Part shown: in pieces, positions 1 to 7,124 of the stretch
Numbering within the stretch: position 1 is the stretch's first letter
Layout of the letters: every line of letters starts with the position of its first letter
Assembly: GCF_017354945.1 (NCBI RefSeq)
Contig: NZ_CP071503.1
Span: forward strand, 1,674,001-1,738,000
Length of the DNA stretch: 64,000 nt
Reading direction: 5' to 3'
Origin: Shewanella avicenniae
GTDB lineage: Bacteria; Pseudomonadota; Gammaproteobacteria; Enterobacterales; Shewanellaceae
Made by a program: the position numbers and the translations under genes
Notes under the pieces: model-generated
The model's database searches: none
What the model was told of the DNA's origin: nothing
What the model saw: only the letters and a program-made list of their open reading frames with translations

Positions 1-517
1 CAGTCAGTTGGTTAAACGCCGAATTAAACATGCGAATAATATCGGCAGATTCATTGCTCACAATGGTATTTTGCTGAGTGTCCCACAACACTGGCACTGT
101 AACGCGACCGCTGTAATCAGCGTCAGCTTCAAGATAGAGCTGGTATAAAAAATCTTTATCAAACAGTGGATCAGCTTGCGCTCCGGCAATATGGTGGGCA
201 TTGGCAGATTGGCCTTGTCCGGCAAATTCCCAGCCGTTTTCGAGCATATGCGGCTCAACGACCGTTACTGGGATCAACTGTTGTAAGCCTTTTAACTCGC
301 GAAAGATGAGCGTGCGATGAGCCCAAGGGCAGGCTAACGAAACATAGAGATGATAACGGTCCGCTTCCGCTTTAAAGCCAGCTTTACCCGTTGGGCCAGC
401 GCTGCCATCAGCGGTCACCCAGTTTCTGAATTGGGCATTTTCTCTAACAAACTTGCCATCGGTTTTCTCGGTGTCATACCACTGATCAACCCATTTGCCT
501 GATTGTAGTAATCCCAT
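1..517 (-). CDS. yqjG: Glutathionyl-hydroquinone reductase, partial (N-terminal 172 residues)
   Basis: The gene starts at ATG 515-517 and runs off the left edge, so only the N-terminal half is visible. The visible protein begins MGLLQSGKWVDQWYDTEK and carries the thioredoxin-like segment YVSLACPWAHRTLI, with the CPWA motif that defines the Xi-class glutathione transferases (E. coli YqjG, yeast ECM4). Family members reduce glutathionyl-hydroquinones in the cytoplasm using glutathione; the motif cysteine attacks the conjugate. The family is about 320 residues long, so roughly 150 residues are missing here. Nothing suggests a link to its right-hand neighbour, also on the minus strand but about 130 bases away. 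Family call is strong, substrate is inferred. Confidence 0.9.
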   Translation of the reverse strand, partial: MGLLQSGKWVDQWYDTEKTDGKFVRENAQFRNWVTADGSAGPTGKAGFKAEADRYHLYVSLACPWAHRTLIFRELKGLQQLIPVTVVEPHMLENGWEFAGQGQSANAHHIAGAQADPLFDKDFLYQLYLEADADYSGRVTVPVLWDTQQNTIVSNESADIIRMFNSAFNQLT

Positions 518-648
518 AACGTCACCTCATTATTTCTGCATGGCGCTCAGTGTATAAACGATTTATGCAAACAAAAAGGCGCAAATTTGGGTGGTTAAAT
601 CCTACTTTTTAGAACATAGCTGCTGGGTAGGCGAGGGAATGGCCATGA

Positions 649-1047
649 TTATTCATAATCTTTGTGTTGTGGCAGGTTATCAGTGATCTCAAACCACGGC
701 GCTTTACTGCCAACAAACACATGGCGTTCTGCGCTGATTTTGGGGTCGCTATCGAGCGTTCCTAACGGAAAGCCAAACACCGCAGGATTAGCATCAAATT
801 TGGTATAGATGCTAGAACCACATGTGCGACAAAATCCTTTGTGCTCACCGGGCGAAGATTCGTAAAAAGTTAAAAGTGCCTCGCCTTTGACTGTGAGCCA
901 ATCGGCTGATTGTACTGTGGCACGGGTGCGAAATGCCGCGGCATGCAGTTTACGGCACATTGAGCAGTGACAGTTCAAAACATCTGTCAGTGGGCCGTTA
1001 ATCTCGTATTGAATCCCGCCGCAAAGGCAACTTCCAGTGTGCTTCAT
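649..1047 (-). CDS. GFA / CENP-V-like zinc-binding protein
   Basis: A 132-residue protein with the cysteine pattern of the GFA (glutathione-dependent formaldehyde-activating enzyme)/CENP-V fold: GSCLCGGIQYEI near residue 6, NCHCSMCRK near residue 26 and FCRTCGSSIY near residue 72. These cysteines bind zinc in known members. Most bacterial members of this small fold have no proven substrate, and similarity does not establish formaldehyde activity. A ribosome binding site (AGGAGATGCC) precedes the ATG at 1045-1047. The gene lies between the partial yqjG and the distal end of the integron, so it is probably the first chromosomal gene beyond the array. Confidence 0.85.
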   Translation of the reverse strand: MKHTGSCLCGGIQYEINGPLTDVLNCHCSMCRKLHAAAFRTRATVQSADWLTVKGEALLTFYESSPGEHKGFCRTCGSSIYTKFDANPAVFGFPLGTLDSDPKISAERHVFVGSKAPWFEITDNLPQHKDYE

Positions 1048-1289
1048 TTGGCATCTCCTGAGTTAAGAGATTCCAAATTACTACATTAGCAAGGCGTTGA
1101 ATATTGGCTGAGGGTCTTATGTTGATTTGATAACCAGTTGAATGCTGACGAGTTCGTTTGCCAATGTGTGAGGTCTTCACCGCTTGGATTTAGTTTTTCG
1201 CCCGGTTTTGCAATCTCAATTGCAATCGATAGGGCAGTTGATAGTGCGTGCACCTATTAATTCATGTTACATGCAGTTCAAATTCAATT

Positions 1290-1626
1290 GGAGCCATTGT
1301 CGAATACGAATGTGCTATTGGCGTCAGTGGAGAAAACCACGGACTAAGGTGCAGAATCTACTTAAACGAGGTGTCAGGATCCAAGCCACCGTTGCTTGTG
1401 GGATCACAAGTAAAGCCCTTGGCGTAGCTCGAAAACTCCAGGCATACAGCAAGCGCTGAGTAACGAATATCTGATGAACGCAGGATTGTATTCACTAAGA
1501 GAGGGATGGATTTCTGTTCATTATCCTAGCCAAATAACAGGTTAGGTGTTCTAGATGAACCGCCCTGTGCGGAGCCGCATGCAGGGTGGTGTGGGGGTTG
1601 GAGGCTAGGTACCTCCGGCTACCCGA
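1290..1626 (+). mobile_element. 3' fragment of a second group IIC-type intron (reverse transcriptase tail plus domains V-VI)
   Basis: From about 1300 to 1626 the sequence is nearly identical to 6425-6757, the 3' end of the intact intron further right. Shared landmarks are the RT tail RMCYWRQWRKPRTKVQNLL, the tail sequence ending YPSQITG, the domain V stem (ACCGCCCTG...CAGGGTGGT) and the domain VI stem (GGAGG...CCTCC) ending in ACCCGA. The 5' domains and most of the RT are absent. A one-base deletion (taaag-ccctt here, taaaggccctt in the intact copy) shifts the frame, so the tail cannot be read through. Base differences scattered through the block show it is an older, independent copy rather than a recent duplication. 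It abuts TTAAAT, the right part of an attC core. The roughly 240 bases between the GFA gene start and this fragment hold no gene I can support. Confidence 0.85.
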
Positions 1627-1854
1627 TTAAATGACTGGTACATATCTAAGCCAGACCAGTAAACCTATAAACAAGTTTAAGATACCTAAAACACGGATAT
1701 AATTGAGATGCACCGCATCTTCCAGATTCAAAACTTCACCCGATAATAGCTTCGAGCAAAAATTTACCATCCAGACAATTAGCTTGCGAGCTAGCTTTGG
1801 GAAAAGTAGAAGAAACAATCCCCCAACAACCAAATTAATTAGCATAGTAAGCAT
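1627..1854 (-). CDS. Integron cassette protein with two predicted membrane segments
   Basis: A 75-residue hypothetical protein, MLTMLINLVVGGLFLLLFPKL at the start, with one hydrophobic segment at residues 3-20 and a second at about 52-72 (VLGILNLFIGLLVWL). A short charged loop with KLLSGEVLNLEDAVHLN separates them. I do not recognise the family. It is the last cassette gene of the array. Its start is 16 bases from the attC of the neighbouring cassette, and its stop codon TAA is supplied by the TTA of its own attC core, where the intron fragment is joined. The rest of that attC is missing, so this cassette can no longer be excised normally. A later start at codon 4 is possible. Confidence 0.6.
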   Translation of the reverse strand: MLTMLINLVVGGLFLLLFPKLARKLIVWMVNFCSKLLSGEVLNLEDAVHLNYIRVLGILNLFIGLLVWLRYVPVI

Positions 1855-1869
1855 GATTCACTCAAAGTC

Positions 1870-1953
1870 ATATAACGCCGCCAGCACGCGCGGCTTTGTA
1901 GTGAAGGCAAAGCCGCAACGGAAAAGCCGTCGTTGTGCCTAGCCTTGTTAAGT
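1870..1953 (-). repeat. attC recombination site a
   Basis: On the + strand it runs from ATATAAC (1870-1876) to GTTAAGT (1947-1953), the paired RYYYAAC/GTTRRRY core sites of an integron attC, 84 bases apart. The interior is an imperfect palindrome built around GCCGCCAGCAC and GTTGTGCCTAGCC. It belongs to the same sequence family as the sites at 3671 and 4143. It ends the cassette whose gene is at 1955-2233. Confidence 0.85.
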
Positions 1954-1954
1954 T

Positions 1955-2233
1955 TTATTCACCATTTCCGTCGGGATATTCAGACAGAAATAGCTCCATA
2001 CCTAAATACGACATGATGCGCATTGATTCGACACTAAGTACCGCGCCACCACCACAAGCATCAGGACGAATATCGAATCCAATATCTGCGACATAATTCG
2101 CAGGTTTTAATTGATCACAATTTCTCTTTAGCCAAACGCTAAGCTCTTCGATTTGGGACGGTAATTGCCAATCTTCATCACAGATCCAATCAACTCTCTC
2201 GGAAGTGTCGCTATTGTAAATGTTGATTGGCAA
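1955..2233 (-). CDS. Integron cassette protein, small acidic soluble hypothetical
   Basis: A 92-residue protein without signal peptide or membrane segment. It is rich in D and E and contains a glycine-rich turn (ACGGGAVLSVESMRIMSYLG) near the C-terminus. I cannot assign a family. It sits between two attC sites: site b on its upstream side (right) and site a just past its stop codon, the standard layout of a one-gene cassette transcribed away from the integrase. Proteins of this size and composition are common in sedentary chromosomal integrons, and some have proved to be toxin-antitoxin parts, but nothing here shows that role. Confidence 0.65.
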   Translation of the reverse strand: MPINIYNSDTSERVDWICDEDWQLPSQIEELSVWLKRNCDQLKPANYVADIGFDIRPDACGGGAVLSVESMRIMSYLGMELFLSEYPDGNGE

Positions 2234-2248
2234 TTGATGCTCCGAGAA

Positions 2249-2327
2249 ACTTAACGTCGCTATAAAAGGCGAGCAACTAGTTGCGAGTCCAGCGCTGAAA
2301 GCGCGATTTTTAATGGCCTTGTTAGTG
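2249..2327 (-). repeat. attC recombination site b
   Basis: Core sites are ACTTAAC (2249-2255) and GTTAGTG (2321-2327), 79 bases in all. The interior carries GGCGAGCAACTAGTTGC and AGCGCTGAAAGCGC, giving a self-complementary fold. The sequence differs from sites a, e and f except at the cores. It closes the cassette containing the gene at 2330-2659. Confidence 0.8.
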
Positions 2328-2329
2328 TT

Positions 2330-2659
2330 TTAGCACGAACCATAAAAAAGACCCACCCAAAAAGATTGGAGAAAAGACGCGATTGAATCTGGTGCCGTTG
2401 GATAAAACGTTGATGCCGATGCCCTTACCGAAAGGAACAAAATCAAAGAAACAACAGGAATAAGGCTTCTCTGCCACTTACCTTTGAACACTTGAATTGG
2501 CTTAAACATACACAAAGCCACTAGCACAATGATTAATGAATAAATTAACTGACTGTGCCAAATATAACCACCACAAGAAAACAGTCCCAAGAACGTTGCG
2601 CCCAACATTATTATAAGAGCAAGAAAAATGATAAAAATTATTGGCACTCTACTCTCCAT
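2330..2659 (-). CDS. Integron cassette protein, membrane hypothetical
   Basis: A 109-residue hydrophobic protein. I place the start at ATG 2657-2659 (MESRVPIIFIIFLALIIMLG), because the in-frame extension upstream would run through the attC of the previous cassette. Three hydrophobic stretches can be seen: residues 5-30, about 38-55 and about 65-82, separated by a basic turn (KPIQVFKGKWQRS). The family is not recognised. The stop codon lies three bases beyond the GTTAGTG core of site b. No signal for export other than the membrane segments themselves. Confidence 0.6.
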   Translation of the reverse strand: MESRVPIIFIIFLALIIMLGATFLGLFSCGGYIWHSQLIYSLIIVLVALCMFKPIQVFKGKWQRSLIPVVSLILFLSVRASASTFYPTAPDSIASFLQSFWVGLFYGSC

Positions 2660-2665
2660 AAAGAA

Positions 2666-2755
2666 CACTAACGCCGCGTTAAGCCGCCGGGGCACGACGG
2701 TGCTGGGTCGAAGCCGCGCGCGGGTACCGCGGTCGGCTTGAACGCATAGTTAGGC
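2666..2755 (-). repeat. attC recombination site c (59-be type)
   Basis: Runs from CACTAAC (2666-2672) to GTTAGGC (2749-2755). Internally TTAAGCCG pairs with CGGCTTGAA, the L'' and L' boxes of a classical 59-base element, and the centre is a GC-rich palindrome. It resembles mobile-integron attC sites more than the other sites in this array do. It closes the cassette with the gene at 2778-3191. Confidence 0.85.
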
Positions 2756-2777
2756 GGCGCGAACACGTGAAATTGAG

Positions 2778-3191
2778 TCATTTCTGACGCTCCGCAGTTT
2801 CACCAATCTCCTTGTGGAGCCTCTTGACCAAGTCAGCGGGCTGAGTTGGCGAAAACTGTCCTTTGGCGCAAAGAGCCTCCGCGCTTCCTCCGATCCACTG
2901 TTCATATCTTTCCGTCTTGAGCGTCGCGAACTGTGTCCAGTCCGGATTTCCTGGAGTCTCGACAGAAGAGAACTCACCGCACAGAAGGTAGACCGGCTCT
3001 CCCTCATTGTCCCTAAGGTATCCAAGGCGAATGTTTCGAAAGCCGGTGGGCTTCGCGCGTTGTTTGACAAAGTCTGCAGCTGCGCTCTTCAGAAGAAATC
3101 CAGTTGTTTCATCAACAGTCGAAGCGTGTGCTGCAACTGACACGGACAGTAGCAAGCCAACAATCGCCCCGACGAAGTTCAGAGTCCTCAT
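2778..3191 (-). CDS. Integron cassette protein, secreted hypothetical
   Basis: The best start is ATG 3189-3191, preceded by GAGGAA at suitable spacing, giving 137 residues. The N-terminus MRTLNFVGAIVGLLLSVSVAAHAS is a clear Sec signal peptide with a probable cut after AHA. The mature part is about 113 residues, mixed charged, and holds two cysteines (LLCGEF and ALCAKG) that could form a periplasmic disulfide. No known domain is recognised. It is more GC-rich than the neighbouring cassettes and its attC is also of a different type, which fits the idea that cassettes in one array come from different donors. Confidence 0.65.
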   Translation of the reverse strand: MRTLNFVGAIVGLLLSVSVAAHASTVDETTGFLLKSAAADFVKQRAKPTGFRNIRLGYLRDNEGEPVYLLCGEFSSVETPGNPDWTQFATLKTERYEQWIGGSAEALCAKGQFSPTQPADLVKRLHKEIGETAERQK

Positions 3192-3254
3192 CACCAATTC
3201 CTCAAGTTAAGCGGCAACGCTGTGCGTTGGGTCTAACCACTGCATTTCAACGAA

Positions 3255-3368
3255 GCCTAACACCCCGCTTAGGGGCAATAATACGTGGGCTAAAATTGGA
3301 GCGAAGCGACTGAGCCCACGTGTTATTGTCCCAGGGAGCTTGCGACAGACTACAGCGGCTTGTTATGT
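3255..3368 (-). repeat. attC recombination site d
   Basis: Cores GCCTAAC (3255-3261) and GTTATGT (3362-3368) are 114 bases apart. Long arms (GGGGCAATAATACGTGGGCT and GAGCCCACGTGTTATTGTCCC-like) form an extended stem. It closes the cassette with the gene at 3380-3646. Confidence 0.8.
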
Positions 3369-3379
3369 GCGTACATATT

Positions 3380-3646
3380 TCATCCACTGTTATTTCTTAT
3401 TACTTTGCCTAAAAACCTAAACGTTGTTCCAAAGATATTTACTATTGAAAAAGCTAGGAACAACGCTAAAAACGTTCGCAATCCATAAAGCAAAGAAGTT
3501 ATAAGACTCGGGGCTTCATTTATAAAATTAACTGCGAGAGTGTTACCCAAGACAAAGAAACAAGCCGATAATAGAATAGCTAAAACAAAAGCGAACTTGA
3601 ACATAGCAATTTGCCATTGAAAAAACTTTGTTTTGAAGAAATCCAT
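3380..3646 (-). CDS. Integron cassette protein with two membrane segments
   Basis: An 88-residue hypothetical protein, starting MDFFKTKFFQWQIAMFKFAF. Hydrophobic segments at about residues 15-37 and 52-72 suggest two membrane passes, with a short basic tail (GKVIRNNSG). No family is recognised. It lies between attC sites d and e. Architecture is similar to the cassette at 1627-1854 (two helices, under 90 residues) but I see no convincing sequence similarity between them. Confidence 0.6.
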   Translation of the reverse strand: MDFFKTKFFQWQIAMFKFAFVLAILLSACFFVLGNTLAVNFINEAPSLITSLLYGLRTFLALFLAFSIVNIFGTTFRFLGKVIRNNSG

Positions 3647-3670
3647 TATGGTTACAACCTACTTCGTAGC

Positions 3671-3752
3671 ACATAACGCCGTCAGCACAGGCCGGAGCAC
3701 GCAGTGCGGAGGTCCAGCCCCGAAGGGGCGATTGTGCCTGGCCTTGTTAAAT
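3671..3752 (-). repeat. attC recombination site e
   Basis: Cores ACATAAC (3671-3677) and GTTAAAT (3746-3752), 82 bases. The end segments AACGCCGTCAGCACAGGCC and GATTGTGCCTGGCCTTGTTAA are nearly complementary. Close relative of sites a and f. It closes the cassette with the gene at 3755-4138. Confidence 0.85.
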
Positions 3753-3754
3753 TT

Positions 3755-4138
3755 TTACTCGCTAGGTCTCGTGACATTGAACCCGTAACCTTGCTTTGTT
3801 AGTAATGTGTTACCGTACTCTTGAAATTCGGATGCTAGTTTTTTAGTAAGGTTGCAGCCGTGAACTTGAACCTCTAGCCATGGTGCCGCACCAAATACAG
3901 AGGAATGATGATTTTCGACCAAGTCTTTTGCTAACAATACCATTTCTTCTTCAGACGAATCTGGCGATACGACGTAGTGAGATATAGTTAGTTCCTCTGG
4001 GGTATCAAGCTGCCAAAGGGCTTCAACAACTACTTTGTTTTTATCAGTTGCAGCAACCCAAATATGCATTTTTTGAGCAAGCTCTCTTATCACTTGCTCA
4101 TCTTCGTGAACGATTATTGCTACTTGATTGATGCTCAT
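3755..4138 (-). CDS. Integron cassette protein, soluble hypothetical
   Basis: A 127-residue cytosolic protein, beginning MSINQVAIIVHEDEQVIREL, with no signal or membrane segment. Alternating hydrophobic stretches (HIWVAATDKNKVVVEALWQL, WLEVQVHGCNL) suggest an alpha/beta fold, but no family is recognised and no catalytic motif is visible. It lies between attC site f (upstream) and site e (downstream); its stop codon is two bases past the core of site e. Function unknown. Confidence 0.6.
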   Translation of the reverse strand: MSINQVAIIVHEDEQVIRELAQKMHIWVAATDKNKVVVEALWQLDTPEELTISHYVVSPDSSEEEMVLLAKDLVENHHSSVFGAAPWLEVQVHGCNLTKKLASEFQEYGNTLLTKQGYGFNVTRPSE

Positions 4139-4142
4139 ACGA

Positions 4143-4229
4143 ATTTAACGCTCGCAGCACAGGCCGAAACCCTCGCAGCGGTTGAGGTCCAGGCCACGCA
4201 GTGGCCGTTTGTGACTACGCTTGTTAGGG
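4143..4229 (-). repeat. attC recombination site f
   Basis: Cores ATTTAAC (4143-4149) and GTTAGGG (4223-4229), 87 bases. The interior has GCAGCACAGGCC and an inner stem around AGGCCACGCAGTGGCC. The stop codon of the gene at 4224-4709 lies inside the right core. Confidence 0.85.
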
Positions 4230-4709
4230 GCTTGCAACATATTTATGCATACACTTTGTGAGACTTTCAGAAACATTTCCATCATCCCAGCATGAAAAAA
4301 AATCACTTTGGTTTATCTCGTTGAATGGTCTTATCGGCTGGCCTTTAGCTTCAGCCTCACACGCTGTTTCAAAGTAAACTCGATATATAACTGCCCTGGT
4401 TAAGAAATTCATGGGCACATCAGTTTCATCAATAATTTTTAGTACTTTTACTTTAGTATCTTGATTTAAAGAATCATATCGGTCATCTGTAGTGTTCGCT
4501 ACGACCAAGATATCTTGTTTCGCCGAAACTGGTTCATCATTTTGGGGTTTTTTCGATCGCTTTTTCAGTGCATGTAGGTACGCAAATTCGCCCTCTAGCT
4601 CGCATCGCTTCAGCAGTGAGCCTTCTAAGTCATTAACTGGATTAGTTTTACAACTAACTAAGCCAACTAAAAAAACAAGGATACTTAAATGTAACTTCAA
4701 CGTGCGCAT
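4224..4709 (-). CDS. Integron cassette lipoprotein, hypothetical
   Basis: A 161-residue protein with a lipoprotein signal: MRTLKLHLSILVFLVGLVSCKT, lipobox LVSC with the acylated cysteine at residue 20. The next residue is lysine, not aspartate, so outer-membrane sorting would be expected under the enteric +2 rule. The mature part is charged, with cysteines at CELEG, ACEAE, FFSCWDD and TKCMHK. No family is recognised. Its stop TAA is part of the attC core of site f. It lies directly left of the attC that holds the group II intron, so it was the next cassette inward before the insertion. Confidence 0.65.
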   Translation of the reverse strand: MRTLKLHLSILVFLVGLVSCKTNPVNDLEGSLLKRCELEGEFAYLHALKKRSKKPQNDEPVSAKQDILVVANTTDDRYDSLNQDTKVKVLKIIDETDVPMNFLTRAVIYRVYFETACEAEAKGQPIRPFNEINQSDFFSCWDDGNVSESLTKCMHKYVASP

Positions 4710-4717
4710 CCTTATGC

Positions 4718-4809
4718 CCCTAACGCTTTGCTAATTGGCTGCCGCAGCGAAGCGTAGGCAGTCCAGTGGAGGCCACGCTGTTTGTGGCCGGAACGAAATT
4801 AAGCAACTT
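4718..4809 (-). repeat. attC recombination site g, interrupted by the group II intron
   Basis: The left core CCCTAAC is at 4718-4724 and the palindromic interior (TTGCTAATT ... AATTAAGCAA, with an inner GCCACGC/GTGGCC part) continues to about 4809. The right core is split: a G is at 4810 and TTATAAG follows the intron at 6758. Rejoined, the two halves give GTTATAAG, a normal attC core. The site belonged to the cassette with the gene at 6758-7108. Confidence 0.75.
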
Positions 4810-5326
4810 GTGTACGCCCAGCATGGGCATGAACTAATGAGGTGAAAGTCCTCTGTAGGAAGGTCACCGTTCGATAACATGCTGTTATTAAACGTTAACT
4901 ACTAGCGAATGGCAAGGGCTTACCCGTGAGGGGCGGTCTGAAGGAAGCCGCTAGCAAATTTGCGAGCTGATGAACAAGAACATCATATGAGGCGTAGGCT
5001 GAAGGTGAGTTGGCACAAGACGACGAAACCACGTGATCTAACGGCCACCGTAAATGATGCAGCAGTGCAAAGAAAGTTCATGTCCTTATCTGGGGAGATC
5101 TGCTTAGCATGCGATCGGTCATTAACCAGTAAGGCTCTGGTCTACAAGTGTCTTGGCTTTTCAATTTCATCGACTGGAAAGAGCGAATTAGATGAAAACC
5201 GATAGCGCATGACGGGGCAACTCGGCATGTGATTAAGCAGAAGTCAGCAGACGGCATAGTAGCCCAACGCCTATCGTAATGGATGGGATATGGTGAAGGC
5301 CTGAACATTTAGAAGAAGGAGGAGTC
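4810..5326 (+). ncRNA. Group II intron ribozyme, 5' domains
   Basis: This stretch has no supported gene; it is the 5' part of the ribozyme (domains I to III and the start of IV). The segment AATGAGGTGAAAGTCCTC and the repeated short hairpin-forming segments after it are typical of domain I. The remaining ribozyme part (domains V and VI) is at about 6680-6757, after the RT gene. Confidence 0.7.
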
Positions 5327-6676
5327 TTGCCAAACTTGTCGATACCCACTACGTCGACAGACGATTACTATCAACAGCGTATTAGCCAGCAACCAGCCTT
5401 CAGCAGCAATCTATTTCAGCAACTACTCGAACCTGAGAATCTACACCGAGCTTGGCGACAAGTGAAAGCCAATAATGGCGCGGCGGGCATTGATGGCATG
5501 ACCATCGAATCCTTCCCGCGCTGGATGCAACAAGGCGGCTGGCAACAGTGTAAATCTCAGCTTGAGCGAGGAGAATATCAACCCTCAGCGGTCAGGCGTG
5601 TAGAGATCGATAAATCCGATGGCGGTAAACGCAAATTGGGGATCCCTACCGTGATTGATCGTGTGATACAACAAGCAATCGCTCAAATACTCACGCCGTT
5701 GTTTGACCCTCACTTTTCAGTGAATAGCTTCGGCTTTAGGCCGAACAGAAACGCCCAACAGGCGGTACTACAAGTCAGGGATATCATCAAACAGAAACGC
5801 AAATTTGCCGTTGATGTTGATCTGTCCAAGTTCTTTGACCGCGTCAACCACGATCTGTTGATGACTCAGTTAAGGAGTAAGGTGCAGGATAAGCGTCTGC
5901 TGGCGCTTATTGGCAAATACCTACGAGCGGGCGTCATGGTCAACGACCAATTTGAAGCAAGCTTCGAAGGTGTACCTCAGGGCGGCCCACTCTCACCATT
6001 ACTATCAAATATCATGCTGGATAGTTTGGATAAAGAACTGGAAAGTCGAGGACATCACTTCGCCCGCTACGCTGATGACTTTATCATCTTGGTGAAGTCT
6101 CAACGGGCGGGAGAACGTGTTCTCAAGAGTATTACTCATTATCTTGGTACGAAGCTAAAACTGATCGTTAACGAGCATAAAAGCCAAGTGGTTAAGGTAG
6201 GCCAAAGCAAATTCCTTGGTTTCACCTTTAACCGAGGAAAGATCCAATGGCATGCCAACACGTTGCATGTTTTCAAACAAAAGATACGACGACTGACGAA
6301 CCGCAATTGGGGAGTCAGTATGAGCTATCAACTGTTTAAACTGCGGCAATATATGCAAGGTTGGATCAATTACTTTGGCATAGCCAACGCTTATCAAGGG
6401 TGCGTCGATTTAGACCACTGGATCCGTCGCCGAGTGCGTATGTGCTTCTGGCGTCAGTGGCGAAAACCACGGACTAAGGTGCAAAACCTACTGAAACGAG
6501 GTGTCAGGATCCAAGCAGCCGTTGCTTGTGGGCTCACAAGTAAAGGCCCTTGGCGTAGCTCGAAAACGCCAGGCATACAGCAAGCGCTGAGTAACGAATA
6601 TCTGACGAACGCAGGATTGTATTCACTAAGAGATGGATGGATTTCTGTTCATTATCCTAGCCAAATAACAGGTTAG
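5327..6676 (+). CDS. ltrA: Group II intron reverse transcriptase/maturase
   Basis: The intron-encoded protein is 449 residues. It starts at TTG 5327, preceded by GGAGGAG at good spacing. The RT fingers-palm region runs from about residue 30 to 300, with GVPQGGPLSPLLSN and the catalytic YADD at 248-251 (FARYADDFIIL). The maturase (X) region follows, ending in a short tail YPSQITG. No HNH endonuclease domain is seen, as is usual for group IIC introns, which use single-stranded or hairpin DNA targets. The protein would splice the intron RNA and copy it into DNA at new attC or terminator-like hairpins. Reading frame is intact, so the element may still be active. Gene symbol is the general family name. 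Confidence 0.92.
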   Translation: MPNLSIPTTSTDDYYQQRISQQPAFSSNLFQQLLEPENLHRAWRQVKANNGAAGIDGMTIESFPRWMQQGGWQQCKSQLERGEYQPSAVRRVEIDKSDGGKRKLGIPTVIDRVIQQAIAQILTPLFDPHFSVNSFGFRPNRNAQQAVLQVRDIIKQKRKFAVDVDLSKFFDRVNHDLLMTQLRSKVQDKRLLALIGKYLRAGVMVNDQFEASFEGVPQGGPLSPLLSNIMLDSLDKELESRGHHFARYADDFIILVKSQRAGERVLKSITHYLGTKLKLIVNEHKSQVVKVGQSKFLGFTFNRGKIQWHANTLHVFKQKIRRLTNRNWGVSMSYQLFKLRQYMQGWINYFGIANAYQGCVDLDHWIRRRVRMCFWRQWRKPRTKVQNLLKRGVRIQAAVACGLTSKGPWRSSKTPGIQQALSNEYLTNAGLYSLRDGWISVHYPSQITG

Positions 6677-6757
6677 GTGTTCTAGATGAACCGCCCTGTG
6701 CGGAGCCGCATGCAGGGTGGTGTGGGGGCTGGAGGCTAGATACCTCCGGCTACCCGA

Positions 6758-7108
6758 TTATAAGCCATTTGTATTTACCCGTTGCCCACAATGAATACAG
6801 ACTATAGAGCCTGAGAACCAATGCCAAACCACTTTTGTCCAATCACCGCTTGATGCTGGATGTGGAGGTTTAAACCCTTGAACGGTTAAACACTTATTGC
6901 AGTGAGGGCAACGATTAAACAATGCCAACACAATATGTACTACTAAAGCGCCAAGAAAAGCACCGAAGATGTATACCAAATGACCCGCACTAGCCTCCGG
7001 TGGAGCGAAAAACTTACCGTAACCCAGCGCTAGAAAGAATGCGATCAAAAGAGACCACGCGATAAAAACGCTGAGTACGTCGAGTCTGGCTATTAACGAT
7101 TTGGACAC
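6758..7108 (-). CDS. Integron cassette membrane protein with zinc-ribbon-like tail
   Basis: A 116-residue hypothetical protein with membrane segments at about residues 12-30 (FIAWSLLIAFFLALGYG) and 43-65 (LVYIFGAFLGALVVHIVLALF). The C-terminal half carries two CxxC pairs, RCPHCNKC at about residue 67 and IVCIHCGQR at about 103, arranged like a zinc ribbon on the cytoplasmic side. The full pattern does not match a family I can name. The stop codon TAA is provided by the attC core where the intron has inserted, so the coding region itself is complete. Upstream is attC site h. Confidence 0.65.
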   Translation of the reverse strand: MSKSLIARLDVLSVFIAWSLLIAFFLALGYGKFFAPPEASAGHLVYIFGAFLGALVVHIVLALFNRCPHCNKCLTVQGFKPPHPASSGDWTKVVWHWFSGSIVCIHCGQRVNTNGL

Positions 7109-7124
7109 CGATCTTTCCTATGGC

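Larger units (their letters stand above)
4810..6757 (+). mobile_element. Group IIC-attC type self-splicing intron, apparently intact
   Basis: The 5' end GTGTACGCCCAGCATGGG fits the conserved start of bacterial group II introns. About 500 bases of structured non-coding RNA domains (I-III) precede the reverse transcriptase gene, and domains V (stem ACCGCCCTG/CAGGGTGGT) and VI (GGAGG/CCTCC) follow it, ending near ACCCGA. It lies at the right core of an attC and is oriented opposite to the cassettes, the known target and polarity of the group IIC introns that home to attC sites. Exact ends are uncertain by one to three bases because exon and intron share G and TTA. No nonsense mutation is seen in the encoded protein. 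Confidence 0.85.

Noticed and set aside
1184-1459. Open frame of 91 codons read as a gene
   Set aside because: Its second half is the tail of a group II intron RT that shifts frame; the first half has no homology. It is part of an intron fragment.
2750-3313. Overlapping frames on both strands around the secreted cassette protein
   Set aside because: Only the minus-strand frame at 2778-3191 has a signal peptide and ribosome binding site and fits between attC sites.
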